DNA of 64,000 bases. Source: Ectocarpus siliculosus. Lineage: Eukaryota > Sar > Phaeophyceae > Ectocarpales > Ectocarpaceae. The stretch is taken from NCBI GenBank assembly GCA_000310025.1, contig FN648136.1, forward strand, positions 191,513 to 255,512. Reading direction: 5' to 3'. How positions within the stretch are numbered: the stretch's first letter is position 1; the number at the start of each line of letters is the position of its first letter. The notes under the pieces were generated by a model. That model ran no database searches. It was not told the DNA's origin and saw nothing but the letters and a program-made list of their open reading frames with translations. Of this stretch, positions 1 to 12,951 are shown piece by piece. The translations under genes and the position numbers were made by a program.

Positions 1-1482
1 TCGCCCGCGGGAAGGGAACCGCAGGACTCTCCTGCCGAGCAGCCACAGCCAGACATTAAGGCGTCCATATCTGAGCTTCTCCACCGTCCGACGAAAGGAT
101 TGGGCAAGGGCGCGGCCGCCGATGGCGAGAGCGACCTGTCCTTCTCCTCTGTCGGTGCTGGATCAGAACCTACGGGCTATGGGCTGGACGGGACCACGTC
201 GACACCGGCGCACGTGGCTGCGTCTCCGTTTGGTGCGGTGTCTGGCGGGGGACACTTCGGTGGTGCGTTCGGCAGCGCGTTGTTTCCAGTGTCAACGCAC
301 CAGGGGGGCGCCGCACGTGGCCACGGGGGGCTCGGGGGCACGGACGGTCCAGGGGCGGATCTTTCCGTGGACCCGTTCGCCAACTCGTCGGGGGCGCTTG
401 CGCGCATGCTGGGGGTGACGTTGCCCCCCGTAGACTCTCACAGCTCCTTAGCGCGCAAGATGAGGTCGGGTGTCGGCGTTTCGCCTGTTGGTGGGGCTAT
501 GCAACAGGACACGTCGCCGTCGCGTTCGCACGTGCCGCCCCGTGGCGGCGGTGCCTACGCAGATTTTTCCAGGGATATGGACCGCGGTCGGCCGGGGGCG
601 CATGGTGGGCCTGGGAAAGCGGGGGCTCGGGACGCCTCCGGCGTGGAAAGGGGCGGTGGAGCACGGAACGAGTACGGGGGTATCCACAAGGGTGGCGGTG
701 CGCTCCAGGACAACCACCAGGCATCGCGCTTTTCGTTTGCCCAGGACGATAACTCGGGCATGTCGTTCTCGCCCGCGAGGGGGTCACCGCAGATGGGGCC
801 TGATCCGCGTGGGTCTCCCGGAGGGATGGGGAGCCCTTCTCACCCAGGGCAGCACCACCACCTCCACCACCACCACCAGTCACATGCGCATCGGCCATTC
901 GGCGCAGCGGGACAAGGAGCGGGGCAATCGGTGACTCCACCGCAACTAGGCGAGTTTGGTGGTGGAGCCGAAGGGCATTTCGCGCCGCCGCCCCCGCCGC
1001 ATCACCACCACCCCCACCACAGCCAGCACCACTTCCAGCAGCAGCAGCAGCAGCAGCGACAGCCTCCGCCGCCGCCACAGCAGCAGCAGCAGCAGCAGCA
1101 ACAGCAACCATCACAGCAGCAGCAGCAGCAACAACAACAGCAACAACCGCAGTACTCTATTCAGAACGGGATGGCATTCCTGCAAAAGGTACTGCCGGGG
1201 GTATCGCTGTCCTACGGCGATGCCAACCGCCAACAACCGCCGGCTGGGGCCGGCGGTGGTGGCCAGGGGCAAGGGCAACCGCAAGGGCAACCACAGGGGC
1301 AGGGTGGTGCCTCCTCGGCGGGCGTGCCGACCACGAGCGGTGGCGTCGGGTGGGGAGACACAACGACACAACGCGTAGACCCGGCACAAGCGTTCGGTTC
1401 TTCGATGTGGACTATGGCGCCCGCCCCGAACGCTCCCCGCCAGCCCCAGGGCAGCCGGGGCGGGGGGTATGGTGCGTGGTAA
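1..1482 (+). CDS. C-terminal part of a Gln/His/Gly-rich low-complexity protein
   Basis: The reading frame is open from base 1 to a TAA at 1480-1482 (493 residues visible), so the true start lies upstream of the window. The first residues read like an ordered segment (ISELLHRPTKGLGKG). After that come Gly/Ser/Pro-rich sequence, a His-rich stretch (about residues 284-300), long Gln runs interrupted by Pro (about 346-383, bases 1036-1150), and a Gly-Gln repeat region near 420-435. The C-terminus ends in GGGYGAW. Two short hydrophobic islands (ALARMLGVTLPP near 130; MAFLQKVLPGVSL near 390) could be short linear motifs. I do not recognise the family. The composition resembles prion-like or RNA-granule proteins, but that is only compositional. 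It converges on the CHTOP-like gene downstream. Confidence 0.6.
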   Translation, partial: SPAGREPQDSPAEQPQPDIKASISELLHRPTKGLGKGAAADGESDLSFSSVGAGSEPTGYGLDGTTSTPAHVAASPFGAVSGGGHFGGAFGSALFPVSTHQGGAARGHGGLGGTDGPGADLSVDPFANSSGALARMLGVTLPPVDSHSSLARKMRSGVGVSPVGGAMQQDTSPSRSHVPPRGGGAYADFSRDMDRGRPGAHGGPGKAGARDASGVERGGGARNEYGGIHKGGGALQDNHQASRFSFAQDDNSGMSFSPARGSPQMGPDPRGSPGGMGSPSHPGQHHHLHHHHQSHAHRPFGAAGQGAGQSVTPPQLGEFGGGAEGHFAPPPPPHHHHPHHSQHHFQQQQQQQRQPPPPPQQQQQQQQQQPSQQQQQQQQQQQPQYSIQNGMAFLQKVLPGVSLSYGDANRQQPPAGAGGGGQGQGQPQGQPQGQGGASSAGVPTTSGGVGWGDTTTQRVDPAQAFGSSMWTMAPAPNAPRQPQGSRGGGYGAW

Positions 1483-2922
1483 AGAGTGGCGACTTGGTTG
1501 GGTGCGGCGGCTCTGCAGCCAGCCAAAGGTTGTGCGCACACGTAAGGTGGGCCATGCGCGTAGGAAGCTGGCGGTTTAGTTTTTGCTAGCGGATACTCTC
1601 GCACATGCGGGGATAAGCACCAAGGGGGCAAGGGAGCTTTTTTTTGCAACAGCTTCGTTTCGTTGCGTAGTCCATGTCTGGAGTGGAGTTGTCTTGGGGG
1701 TGTTTTATTTTCCGCGGTTTTTCTCCTCTGACTGGGGTGTGAAGCTGTAACCTCGCTCGGAGATGTGGAAAGAGGCCAGATGGGTGATCGTGTCCGCGAA
1801 ACGGGTATCGTGAACCCTGTTGCGTGCTTACAGCAGTATTACCCGCCTCATCATATCCCGGGGTCGGCGGTTCACGTGCGTGGGCGTTTCCTGTAGCTGC
1901 GTGTACACCTACTCCGGTAGCTATGTTTTGAGAGGTGGTTCGAGCAAGTGAGGAGTCAATGGAAGACCCATACCGAGGCATGCGTGTTCGTTGTTTTTTT
2001 TGTGATTTTTTGTGCGTACGAGACAGGCGAGGCTGTGTTCCAACGTTCCAACACCGCTAATTCATTTCGTACATCTAAAAGAAAGTAGCAGGCGTTCCCC
2101 TCGAGCAAATCTACCGCAACCTCTGAATGGCCTCCTTCCGTTCCTGTAGCAGCAACTACAGGTCTTTTGCATCCCTTTGGCTGGCGACGCGACTGACTGT
2201 TTGCTAGGCCTCCTGGTGGGGCCGTTCTGTTCGGACTCGTTTGTCCCGTACATGTCCCGTATCTTACATGCACAATGCAGCTTTGTATTCGAGTCGCCGA
2301 CGACGGGCATCACAAACTACACGCTTACACGAACACGAGCTACGCACGTGCCATCTAGTCAAGCTCAAACTCAGGCAAAGAAGAATTGGACAACCTCCGA
2401 TCCGAGGCAACGCCGTGCACCGTGCACCGCACCCAGCTCTCCACCTGAAACCAAAACACCTTAATTGCCTACCCCAATAATTCTACCAAGTACTACTTAG
2501 ATCGATCGGAAACCGCAAGACACCGAAGTTAAAGCCTGTTAACCAGATACCCGGAAATATACGGAGGGGCAGAGAAAGCCTACCCCGCCCCTCGTGCCTC
2601 CAATCGTACGCAACACAAACTCCGTTTTCGTTCGTCTTTCACCCACATGCAGCATACCCCAAACACAACACAGGCGAGCAATTCCGAGGTATAACGTCGA
2701 GCGTCGCCAAAAACCAACTCGAAGTGCGGTAGGCGCACTTCCGCAACCGTGTACAAAGCCATAATATCGCTACGCCGATGTTGCACTTGCCCCCCCCCAA
2801 AAAACAACTTGGTTGGTTCGATCTTTGGTCTTCTTTCTCACTGGAAGCATGCGCGTCAAAGGTCGACACGCCCAGAGCGGCGGTAGGCCGTTGACGTTCG
2901 GGACCATGAACTAATTTATCGA
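1483..2922. other. Convergent intergenic region
   Basis: Space between two convergent genes, presumably both 3' UTRs. No convincing coding exon, RNA gene or repeat was seen. Confidence 0.5.
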
Positions 2923-5900
2923 TCACAGGTCCGGGTCGACGCCAGCCACGGGTGCCACCACGACCGGCGCCGGGGCGTCGGTATCTTCCATCTTGTCGCC
3001 GGCCGCCGCGTCGCCGTTTGTCTTATCGGTAGCCTTACTCCAGTAGCTGTCTAGCCCCCTGTCCAGAGAGGCAACCTTGGGGTCGGGGCCCTTGCCGGCC
3101 TTGAACCAGTCTGAAAACACAAATAAACAGAAAGAAGCGGAACAGGGGGGAGAGGTGTGGAGGACAGAGCAAGCGCTGACGGGGAGGCGAGTCGGGAGAA
3201 ATCGGCCTGACGAGACCGGTTAGGGCCACGCACACTATCGGCGTTTCAATCAAAGAAAACCATTTGCGACGACCCTGACTGGCGCTTATGTGTAACTATA
3301 GGCACACAACGAGCAGTGGCGATGTGAAGGTTATGGGTTTACACACAACGGACACGCCGAGAGCTCTGTTGTCATGCAGAAACACCCAATCGATTTTTCC
3401 TACAAGGCTTAAATACTGGCACACGAAGAGTAACAACACGCGTCGGCAAGGTGCGGAGGTGGCCAAGTGCTGGGCGATCAACAGATCCAGCTCCTGTGCC
3501 GCTCCGTAGCCATGCTTCCAACACCCTCCACGCCTCCAGCCGTCCACACCAGCAAAGAACGCCTTCAAGACTCCAAGACAAGGAACTCCTCACACCACCC
3601 CCGCCACTGCTGTTGCCGTAGCAGTGGTGCATTACTCCTAATGACATCAACAAGCGCTCGCTCCCCCTTGGCTAAAATCGCCAGCAAGTTTCGCCCGCCA
3701 TGCCACCACAGTCGCCTCAAACCGTGGCTGACGATTTCACCGCATTCGGTAGACTCGGTTTTCGGAAAGCCAAACGTCCGCAGATGTGAAGAAATGGTGT
3801 TTGTGTAGGTAGAGAGGAAACGACGAGGGTCCTACAGAAGATGGCATGGCATGGCATGGCATGGTAGGAGTGCTGACACCGACACCGGTTCTTGCCAAGC
3901 CCAAAGAGGCCTTCGCTTCGGACCACGATTCTCGAAATCAGACAGCTTGTGTCCTGGCACTACCGGCCTAACAACGTCCACCCTCAATGTACTGCAGTGC
4001 ACACTGCCTGCCCGTTGTTGTGACAGCAGTGGCGCACACGTTTCACATTTGGCCGGGGCAAAACGCCGAAAAGCCAAGAGTCGTGGTGACACGGCAGCAT
4101 AGCATACTCGTGGCAGCCTCCCTGACTCATGGCGACCAACAGAGGTAGAAGTAAGCGTTGCGTGGCGTGAAATCGATGGCCGGGCGGTTGGTCCTCGTGC
4201 CCGCCTTCTGTCACAAGAAGTGCGGCGCAACACACCCAAAGCGGCACGACAGGGGACGGACCACTCCGTCGCGAGCCGTGAGCCGTCAACCGGTGCCGCC
4301 GCCCGCGAGGATCAACACGCGCCAAGGGGACGGCGCAAGGGACAACCACGAACGCCAGAACCGAGTTCGATCATGCCCCCTGGCCTGGCCTTGCCCGCGC
4401 CCGAAAGACGAAGCGTCGTTGCCAAAAGCAACAACGACGCCGTAGCGTCACGCGACGTCGCCGACATGCCGGTGACGTCCGCAGGCGCCCGTTACCCCTC
4501 GGAAAGAAAGGATCAGCAAGAGGACGACGAAGATAGTTGATAGGACTTCCCGCGGTAAGGCGAACACAGCAGTGCTCTCGTTGCCCTTTAGAGTGGGGTC
4601 GTCCTTCTTTGACTTCTCGCTTTTCCTTTCTTTCCGCCGATCCACGCGTCGACAGGAGAACGGCTTCGGCGCCAGCAGCGCTGGCAGCTGCACGGCTCCG
4701 CTTCCGATTGCCCCTTCCTCCTCTCTCCGGAAAGAGGATAGGAGAGGAACTAGGATTAGGCTGCTTGCTCACATTCGTCGAGGCCTTCGTCCAAATCCGT
4801 TTCCTTCGCCGCCTTCTTTCCCGCCCTGCTGTTGGCGCTCCCGCGGCCACCCCTCCCCGCTCCGCGTCCCCCCCGGCCACCACCGCGGCCACCCGTGCGT
4901 TCGGCACCCCGCCCGACACCCCGACCGCTGGATGCTCCTCCTCCTCCTCCGCGCCCTCCTGTCCTCTGATTGTTGTTGTTGTTGTTGTTGCGGACCGGCA
5001 TTCCCCCGGACCTCTGGTTCTGTAGCGACGAGGATAAGCACAGTGCACACGGCGAAGCATGGTGTAAGTTTGTTGGGGGCGGAAATCCTGTATCAGTAAC
5101 GGCATAGGTTGGCTACTGTGTGCTTACTATGAATCATACCGACCATGTACATCGGCTAAGAAAAAGACGCGCAACAAAAACCAAAAACACGTCCTACAAC
5201 TGAGCGGAGCAGGCTAGTATAGCTTACCCTGCCTCCGCCTGCCTGGGTGCTTCTTCCCCGCCCCCTTCCCTGCACGCGCTGGGGTGCCGTCTGCTGCCTT
5301 GGGGATACCACCTTGGACTGAGCTGCGCGCATCGCCGGCTTGGCGTTCGCTACTCCCTGACGACGTGACTGCGGGTTGGTCGGGGTACGACAAGGAACGA
5401 GTTTTTTTTTCTCAAAAGCCGCGTGACGGTGCCGTCGTGCAAACGAAATTACGCAGTATACATGTGTCTTTGCAAGAAACACCAAAACAGCTCCAACAAC
5501 CAACAACGATCAACACGACTATAATAGAACGAAAACTTAAGGGTGGTTGAGGAACCAATCTAGTTGCTCTCCATACCACGGCACTGCTCATTTCCGGAAG
5601 AAACAAACAAACGAGGTGACTGGGCTTGTCCCTCTGCCGAACTTGCCCGTTGAGGCATTGACAAAAAACAGAGGGGGGAGCTGGGGCAGACCCCGCGCCG
5701 AGCACAACGCATGTTTCATGTAGAAAGAGAGGGGCGACTTCCACAGGCAAGCATCAATATTTCTTCACGCCGCGCTCACATCGACTTGGATTTGGCGCCC
5801 GACCTTGCGGCGTGAGTCCATTTCACTCCGCCGCTGGGAAATCCCGTTGTTGAAAACTAGAAGGAAAATGTACGGCGCAGGCAAAGGGGACGGCAGAATG

Positions 5901-7938
5901 AACGTTACAGATTTAGACGCAGGTGCTCGTGTTTACAGCGGTGTTGGCGTAACAGAGTTCCGTAGGTGTTCGAGCTATGGCGTTGCTGCATGGAGGGTAT
6001 CGCACAGGCATTGCACAGAAGGGACCGTGAAAGCGGCCAAGAACAGATGATCTGATCTGATCTGATCTGATCGTGCACAGGCATGTAAGAGTTACGGCGC
6101 AAGGGTGCGACAATTCCGGGAAAGGTCACTCCGGGCGAGAGGGTTGCGTGATACTACGAGTTTGGAGACGCTTCTCCCAGCTGCAACGATTCTATCGTAA
6201 TCCGTTGTGTACCGCCATATTTCACGTCGAGGTTCTACTGCTTTACAGAACCATTGCATCGGCACACGGTATCCACCCAACCAAGCTCACAAATGCACAG
6301 TTGCCGCAAGCATGCTACGACCTACCCATACAGAAGAGGTGCCGTTATTGGTAGAACGCACTTCAAAGGAAGGCTCGGAGAGGATGGATGGCTACAGAAG
6401 TACACCGCACGAGTACGAGTGATGACGCACATCCACTTTGACTTTAAAGCTCGATTGCTCCGCAGCTAAAAGGGTGCGAAACCCGACCGACACTCGCAAG
6501 GACAGCTCCACAGGACATTTTTCCAACACCCCAAAAAAAAAAGTACGAGCTATGCTATGAAAGTCGGTCTAAATGTGGGGGGTGTGCGAGGACGATCACG
6601 TTTACGGTATACTCCCCACTACAGCAGTACATCCTCGGACAAATCTTGCACACTTTCACTTGCCACGACCACTACCGGAATGATGTCTCGGTACGTCTTG
6701 ATTTTTCGCACTGTGATGTGTTGGGGGTGTTTTGTGGGGGTATGACCCACATTTTGGAGTCATCACCTCGGCCGGTGCATGTATTCATGCAGGTACAGGC
6801 GAGAGCCGCTATGATACCCTCTCTACAAGCAGTATCGCTCGATACGGCGGTACAATTACGTTGTACACGTGAAATGTGAAACTCCTCCACAAGCTCAAAT
6901 ACTCCGGTTCCAAACAGGGATTGGAGCTATGGTACGGTGTGGACGTTTTGCACAGTGGCGCTACAAAATACCAACCAAATGATAAAAACAACTTCCGACG
7001 CACCCCAGCGTGCCATCGCTCCAACACTGGCTGGCGGCAAAGCGCAGCCGTTGTCGTCACGGTACAGCTGTTACCGTATGCATGGATTTCGTACTGCGAT
7101 CTGCTGTATTGACTATCCAACTGCCTTCTCTCTCTAAGGATGAGCACGACTTCAGCGTTTCAGGTTACTGGTCATTTTGGGGTGTGAGCTGCTGTGTGTC
7201 TTTTGGTATATTGTACATTGCACCGAGGATCGTCTACCGGCCGGCCCAAGGGTGAGAAGATACGAAGGGAGCCGGCGGGGGGGGGTTGGATAGTGGTCGT
7301 GGGGTAAGAAAAGGTAATACTGGTCGATGATGAATGATGGTTGATCGCACAGGACAGCAGAAGATTGCGGCGTCCAAGCGGCCAAGAAGCCGGTGGCCAA
7401 CAAGGCTACCCTCGCCAAGGCTACCCTCGCCATAAAATTAAGCTGCACACATGAAATCCTGCCACATTTCGGCATCGGCTCGCGAATGATCATATTGGTG
7501 TGTACATACATACATAGTGGCAACAGATTATACACAGATCTACTTTTGCAGCAGTCGAGACGTGTCGCGCGTGCCGGAAAAAAAACAAGATGTTCTATGC
7601 ATGCAGACGAGCATCTACGAGGGTGCACGGAAGCTACGGGTTCCAAGCCAGACGACAGACAAGAATATAACAAAGTGACAACATACCAGGATTGGACAGC
7701 GATGCACAACTAACGTGCTCTCGAGTCCACCTCTTCGCCCAACAAGAGTCAAACGAGACTCGGTTGATCTGGTACCACTCATAGAAGTACTGCTTGCCGT
7801 GCATCTCGGTAAATTCTTGCCGCATCTAAATTTCGCAAGTTGGTTTTCAATTTCTTGTACTACCTTGCTGACACACACACCTGGCTTCACAATGGCACGG
7901 TTGGCCTCCATCTTCTCGAATCTAGCCGAGAGACTCAT
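2923..7938 (-). CDS. CHTOP: CHTOP/FoP-like mRNA-export adaptor with two UAP56-binding-type motifs
   Basis: Read on the minus strand. Exon 1 is 7938-7881 (or to 7879) and starts MSLSARFEKM, like the conserved N-terminal SLNERF motif of CHTOP. Later exons are 5356-5228 (start possibly 5368), 5019-4773 and 3110-2923, with phases 0/0, 0/1 and 1/stop. The middle exons carry an Arg/Gly-rich domain (GRGRGR, then GGRGGGRGGRGAGRGG) after an Asn run. Splicing 4773 to 3110 rebuilds a Tyr codon across the junction and gives LDEGLDEYW, followed about 20 residues later by LDRGLDSYW. This is a duplicated LDxxLDxYW motif, as in the FoP C-terminal duplication that binds the DDX39B/UAP56 helicase. The tail is acidic and Val/Ala-rich. 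In animals CHTOP acts in TREX to load mRNA for export. A further exon near 7830-7720 (EFTEMHGKQYFYEWYQIN) is possible but unproven, and others may be missed in the 2.3-kb intron. Without extra exons the protein is about 207 residues. Confidence 0.75.
3842..3865. repeat. GGCAT microsatellite
   Basis: Four tandem copies of a 5-bp ATGGC/GGCAT unit, inside the last intron of the CHTOP-like gene. Confidence 0.8.
5369..7700. other. Long intron of the CHTOP-like gene
   Basis: About 2.3 kb without a recognisable exon. It holds a TGATC microsatellite and, at about 7400-7432, a 15-16-bp unit (CAAGGCTACCCTCGC) repeated twice. An internal exon could be hidden here. Confidence 0.4.
6046..6072. repeat. 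TGATC microsatellite
   Basis: About five tandem copies of the 5-bp unit GATCT, in the long intron of the CHTOP-like gene. Confidence 0.85.
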
Positions 7939-8429
7939 GGTGATGCTTGATCAAGTCTGGGGAACACAAGGGGGACGGGCAGTGTTGTGTGTGTGAGAGA
8001 GGGCACGGATGTGCGCGGGAGGCACAGAGTTCATCTGGAAAAAGCGAGGAGAAAACGGAAATCAGCAAAGAGAAGGAAAAAAATAAAGGGCAGTATCCAA
8101 GCCGTGCAACTCAAGCTCGCTTACCGCTGTCAGGAGAGAGAGAGGGAGAGAGAAGAGAGAAGGAAGGAAGCTGCTTGGCCGGTAGCGCGTGGATGCGTTG
8201 GTGTTTGTGCGTTGGTGTTTGGCTGGATTGGAGTGAGCGCGAGAAAAGAAAAAAAATGTCAAAGGCGAGAATTTCAGATGTCAAAACGCCTCTTTCGTTG
8301 AAACCCATGCAGGCTTCGAGCGCACACACCCCTCGAGCTCGCTGAGAGCCCCGAGGGTGAGCAAGAGGCCCGGAGGGGGGCCACCTGCAATCGTGGATTG
8401 GGCATCAGGAAAGAAAAGATAAGGTTGCG
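7939..8429. promoter_or_regulatory. Shared divergent promoter region of CHTOP-like and RBM26-like genes
   Basis: The two start codons lie 491 bp apart on opposite strands. The interval has a GA-rich purine tract at about 8128-8170 and no open coding exon. Co-expression from it is inferred from the arrangement only. Confidence 0.5.
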
Positions 8430-11400
8430 ATGAATGATCTTGGCAGAAAGAAGCTGAAGACATGGCTTCAGAAGAGCCTTGGCAACCACCCCGAGAATGA
8501 CAACGGGCTGGTCGCGTATGTCGAGGCCATAGTCGGGGATGCGGACGGACCGGTGGGTGTCTGCTTGTTTGCTGTGCAGTTGGTTGTACCTCCTACCGAA
8601 CAGAACGTGTGCTGTGTGCTATCATAAATGTGTTCACTTGATTGAATTAACGCTTGTGTTTATTGCTCAGACACCACGCGGTTGATGCCTGGGACCTGTG
8701 AGTAAAATGCATTTCTGTTGAGGTAAGTGCCTCCCGTCTACCTGCTCTTGGTTTCAGCAGCAACAGCAGCGGTGCCAAGAGCCACGAGCTTGGTAGAGCA
8801 CAGTATTGGTGCACAGCGGTGGCAATTCCTATTGTCAACAGTTATTCCACTCACTCACAGTCGCTGGAGATATAAAATATATGTATAATCCGTCCTCCAA
8901 CGACCGTACCCACGGTCACAGCAGCACGAACAGAAAAATCAGTCCTTGTTACACAGGTTGTACACAGCAGTATATATTTGTAAGTGGGGCCGGTTTAGCA
9001 CCACCTTGAACAGCGGTAGTTTCAGACGAGGGAGGGATGAACAATACCAGGTAGTCGCTTTTGCCGGTGTAACGGCTATTTGTCGGGGCGCGAAGGTGCC
9101 ATGCAATTTCTGGTCACTGTATAGAACATGTCGCCAATCAGTCGCTAAACCGCCCCCCCCCCTTGCTGTATCGTACAAGAGTACAGCGGTATGCCTAAAA
9201 GGACGAAAGAGCATTGTAGCACCATTCTGTAAACAGCAGAGAGAGCATGTACTCAATTGTTTGACGGAAACGGCCCTGCCAGTATATTGTCTGTCCCACA
9301 AATCATAATAATCTAATCGCGCCGGCACAAACTACCCCGGCATCTCAGGACGATGATCTGCGAGAGAAATGGACGGAAAAGCTGGATGATTTCCTTGCCG
9401 AGAGCAGTGCAGACTTTACCAACGTCCTCCTCAAAGGTGTTCGTAACGGCGGGAACTTCGGCAGCGTTTGGAAGGGCGCCGGTGGCGGTGGCGGCGGAGG
9501 TGCTAGTACTGGTAGCGGCGTGGGTCGTGCCGAGGAAAGCAACGATGCTGGGACTCACGATGATATGAACGACGCCTCGGGGGAGGCTCCCGCTTCGAAC
9601 ATGGAGGAACACGAAGATGTCGAAGGTGATGCCCAAGAGGACTATCAAGAGGACAGCTGGGTTGACGACGGGAGGGGTTGGGAAGAGGAGGAAGATGAAC
9701 AGCACCAGGAAGACGATGAAAACGACCAAGACGATGGCGACGACGATGACGATGACGAAGACGGTGGGGGCAGATCGAGGCGCAGCCGGCGTCGAGCGAG
9801 GGAGGAACCAGAGGAAGAAGAAGCCACGAAGCCGGCTGCTGCGGCGGCGATCAGCAAGGGGAGCGGAGCGAACAAGCGAGCGCGCGTCCAGGGCGGGCGA
9901 GGCGGGGATCGTGGGAAGAATCAAAACAGCGGCACCGTCGGGGGTAGAGGAGGTCGGGGAGGGCAGCAACAAGGCCGGGGTCAGCAGCAGGGCCGAGGAA
10001 ACATGGCAATGCAGATGCAGGGAGGGGGGCGCGGCCCGCCGCAACAGATGGGAATGGGGTCGCTCGCGATGGGCAACCAGGGGATGATGATGGGACCCAT
10101 GCCGGGGAGGGGTATGGGACCCGAACAGCATCAGGTATGACACGTAGATATACGTAATTGCGGCGTCGATCTATGCATACTTCGGGGTATTGTGCAATCA
10201 CAAACAATGGAACACCTCACAATTCGTGAAGGATTTTTGGTGGGTCGTTGTATGCGTTCAACGCGAATGGACAACCTTGTATGTTCGGGGACATGACTTG
10301 ATTGATCTGGAGTCATCGTGTAATGGACCAAGCAATTGTAGTTATTCCAGGGAAGGCGTTGTGAAACCTTCTCGGCCAAAGGGGGCTCGGCTCGAGAACC
10401 ACGCGGTTGTCCAGAAAAGCTTGTGTGAGCGCGTACTGGCACGGTTTTAGGATGAAGCCCCAGAAACAAGTGCGCGAGTACCGAAGTCTGTCTCACGAGG
10501 TACTCCTAGAGTGCGGCTCACCCTGCACACGAAAGGCTAAACATTGCGAATGGCGCTTGGAGAATGCATGCCTGTATGGTCAGCGCAAACCCAGCCAACT
10601 CCGTCTAGGCTAAGAAGGGATGCGAGGGTCGACTGACGAACTGACGACCACGCAACATGATCATAAGAGCACCCCACACTCCGTCGTCCCCGGTTGAAAT
10701 TGAAACAGGGTTACATGCGGATGTTTCTGAGCTAGACCACGTCACGAAGAAGTTGCACAGAATTGGATGCTTTTGTTACATAATCGAAACTCAACACGTC
10801 CTTCGTTGTTGTTCTCTTTGCCGTGCTTCCTCCCCTGTTTCCCAGGGCGGGATGGGGCCCGGGCCTGGGTCATGGGGAAGGGGGGGAGGTGACATGAACG
10901 CGGGGATGCCAAGAGGCATGCCTGGGGGGATGATGATGATGGGGCCACCGATGCAAGGAAGAGGTATGGGGCCTGGGGCTGAGCAATGGGGAGGAGGAGG
11001 CATGAACGCCGGTATGCCAAGAGGAATGCCGAGAGGGATACCCGGGGGAATGCTTCCTACGCCGCCTGCTTCGAACGATTTCTTGGGTCCGAGTGGCGGT
11101 GACGGCCGAGGACCTGCGCTGTTGCCAGAACCGCGGCCGCCAATGGGCGGAGCCAACATGGCGGGCGGACGAGGCCTTCCCAACCTGCCCACTTCAACCG
11201 GATTTGTGGCTCCACATGGTGGTGGGCGGGGGCCTATGCCGCGTCCGCCAATGAGCGGAGGAGCTCACGTGGCGGGTGGGCGGGGTCTCCCCGCGCCGGC
11301 GAATTCAAGCGGGCCAATGGCTTCAGGTGGTGGTGGTGGTGGTGGTGTGCCGGGGCCCGGGCCGCGGCCGCAAATGGGCGGAGCGAACATGGGGGGCCGG

Positions 11401-12918
11401 GGTGGGGGCTCGCTCGGGCCGGGAAGACCGATGGGAGCTAACGCAGTAGTCGGCCCTGGCGGTGGTGGTAGAGGTGGAGGTGGGCAAGGGATGCCCTTGG
11501 GGGGCGGTGTTCCGTCTGGAGGACGGGGAATGGGAGCTCTAGAAGGCGGGAGGCGAGAAATCACCCCAATGGCGGACAGGCCGGCTCAGGGGCCACAGCG
11601 AAGTCCCGTCCTTGGCCCCGTAAACGGTCCACGGGCGTTCGGGCCGGCGGCAGGAGAAGGGAACGGAGCCGGGATGCCTCGACTCGGGCCGCAAGACGGG
11701 CGACCACTCGGCAGGATGGATGGCCCGCCGCCACGCCTAGAGGCCAGACAAGAGTTCGATAACCGGCCAGGGGTGAACATGCCCCGTCGGCCTGACGCTC
11801 ACGGCACCTCGGAGATGGGGCGTGGCCCCAATTCGCAGCCGGCGCCCGATCTCCGCGAACAGTTGAGTGGGCGGCAGAGAACCCTGCCAGACAACCCCAA
11901 CGCCAACGCAAGCAAGGGGAGAAGCGTTTTCGACCGACTCGGGGCACCGCCATCATCCGCTGGGGGTGAGCAGGTGCAGCACACCAGCGCCCGTCACGGT
12001 CCAGACGCCCAGAGACAACAACACCCAGGGGAGGGGGGCGGCATGCGTAACGCCGGCGGCGTCCAGCAGAGACCTGGCATGCAGCAGGGGTCAGGCATGC
12101 AGCAGGGATCAGGCGTGCAGTCGGGACCTGATGCGCGGCAAGGAGCTGGCGGCATGCGTCGTAGTCCGACGAACAACCAAGCGGGCCTTCAGGAGCAGAG
12201 CAGGCAAGACATGCAACGCGGGCCGAGTTTTCCGGAAGGCGCGGGCATTGACAACACGCAAAGCCGAAGAGTTGGAGGTCAAGACGCTTGGTCAGGCGTG
12301 GGCAGCGGTGGTCGGCCAGGCCCTGGAGCTGTTGACTTGCAGAGACCCGGCATGGAGCAACACGGGGGCGCGGGGCGAAAAAGTCCACAAGGCATGGGGC
12401 CCGACCTCAACTGCGCTGGTGCTGGTGGCGGCCGCGGCATGCCCCCTGTGACGAATCGCGAGCACCCTGGAGGAGAGGTAGGGCGTGAAGGCCAGCGAAG
12501 TGGTGGTAGGCCGGAGTACCCGCCGGAAGGCCTCGGACGGCAGATGCCGAGACCGGATGCTAGCAACGCACGACACGGGTGGGCGAGACAACAAGGCCGT
12601 GCTGGACTCGACAGCAGTCACGGACAAAGGCAAGGACAGCGGCAGGGACAGGGACAGGGACAGGCACAGGGTCACCACCCACAAGCCTTAGCCCAGAATG
12701 CCGGCGCTCGTGTTCCACCCCAGGGGGTGATGGGCAGGCCAGGCGGCGGTCCATTGGACCAGCAGTCTGGTAACATCCACCGAGGTGAGGAAGGGCGGGG
12801 CATGGGATCCGAGTTTTCTCGCGGCGGCGACGTTGATGGCCGTCCGCACCGGTCTTCTGAGCGTGATGGCCCCGTTCGTGGGCAGCCTCAGCCGCAACCT
12901 CGGTCTCAGCCTCGGTCT

Positions 12919-12951
<33 letters not shown>

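Noticed and set aside
7634-7830. Firm second exon of the CHTOP-like gene (EFTEMHGKQYFYEWYQIN)
   Set aside because: Protein-like and phase-compatible with one donor choice, but no CHTOP counterpart and no clear donor; kept only as a possibility.
9313-10143. 276-codon minus-strand frame opposite RBM26-like exon 2
   Set aside because: Composition (Val/Ile/Ser/Leu runs) is the shadow of Asp/Glu and Gly codons on the plus strand, where splice phases and homology fit.
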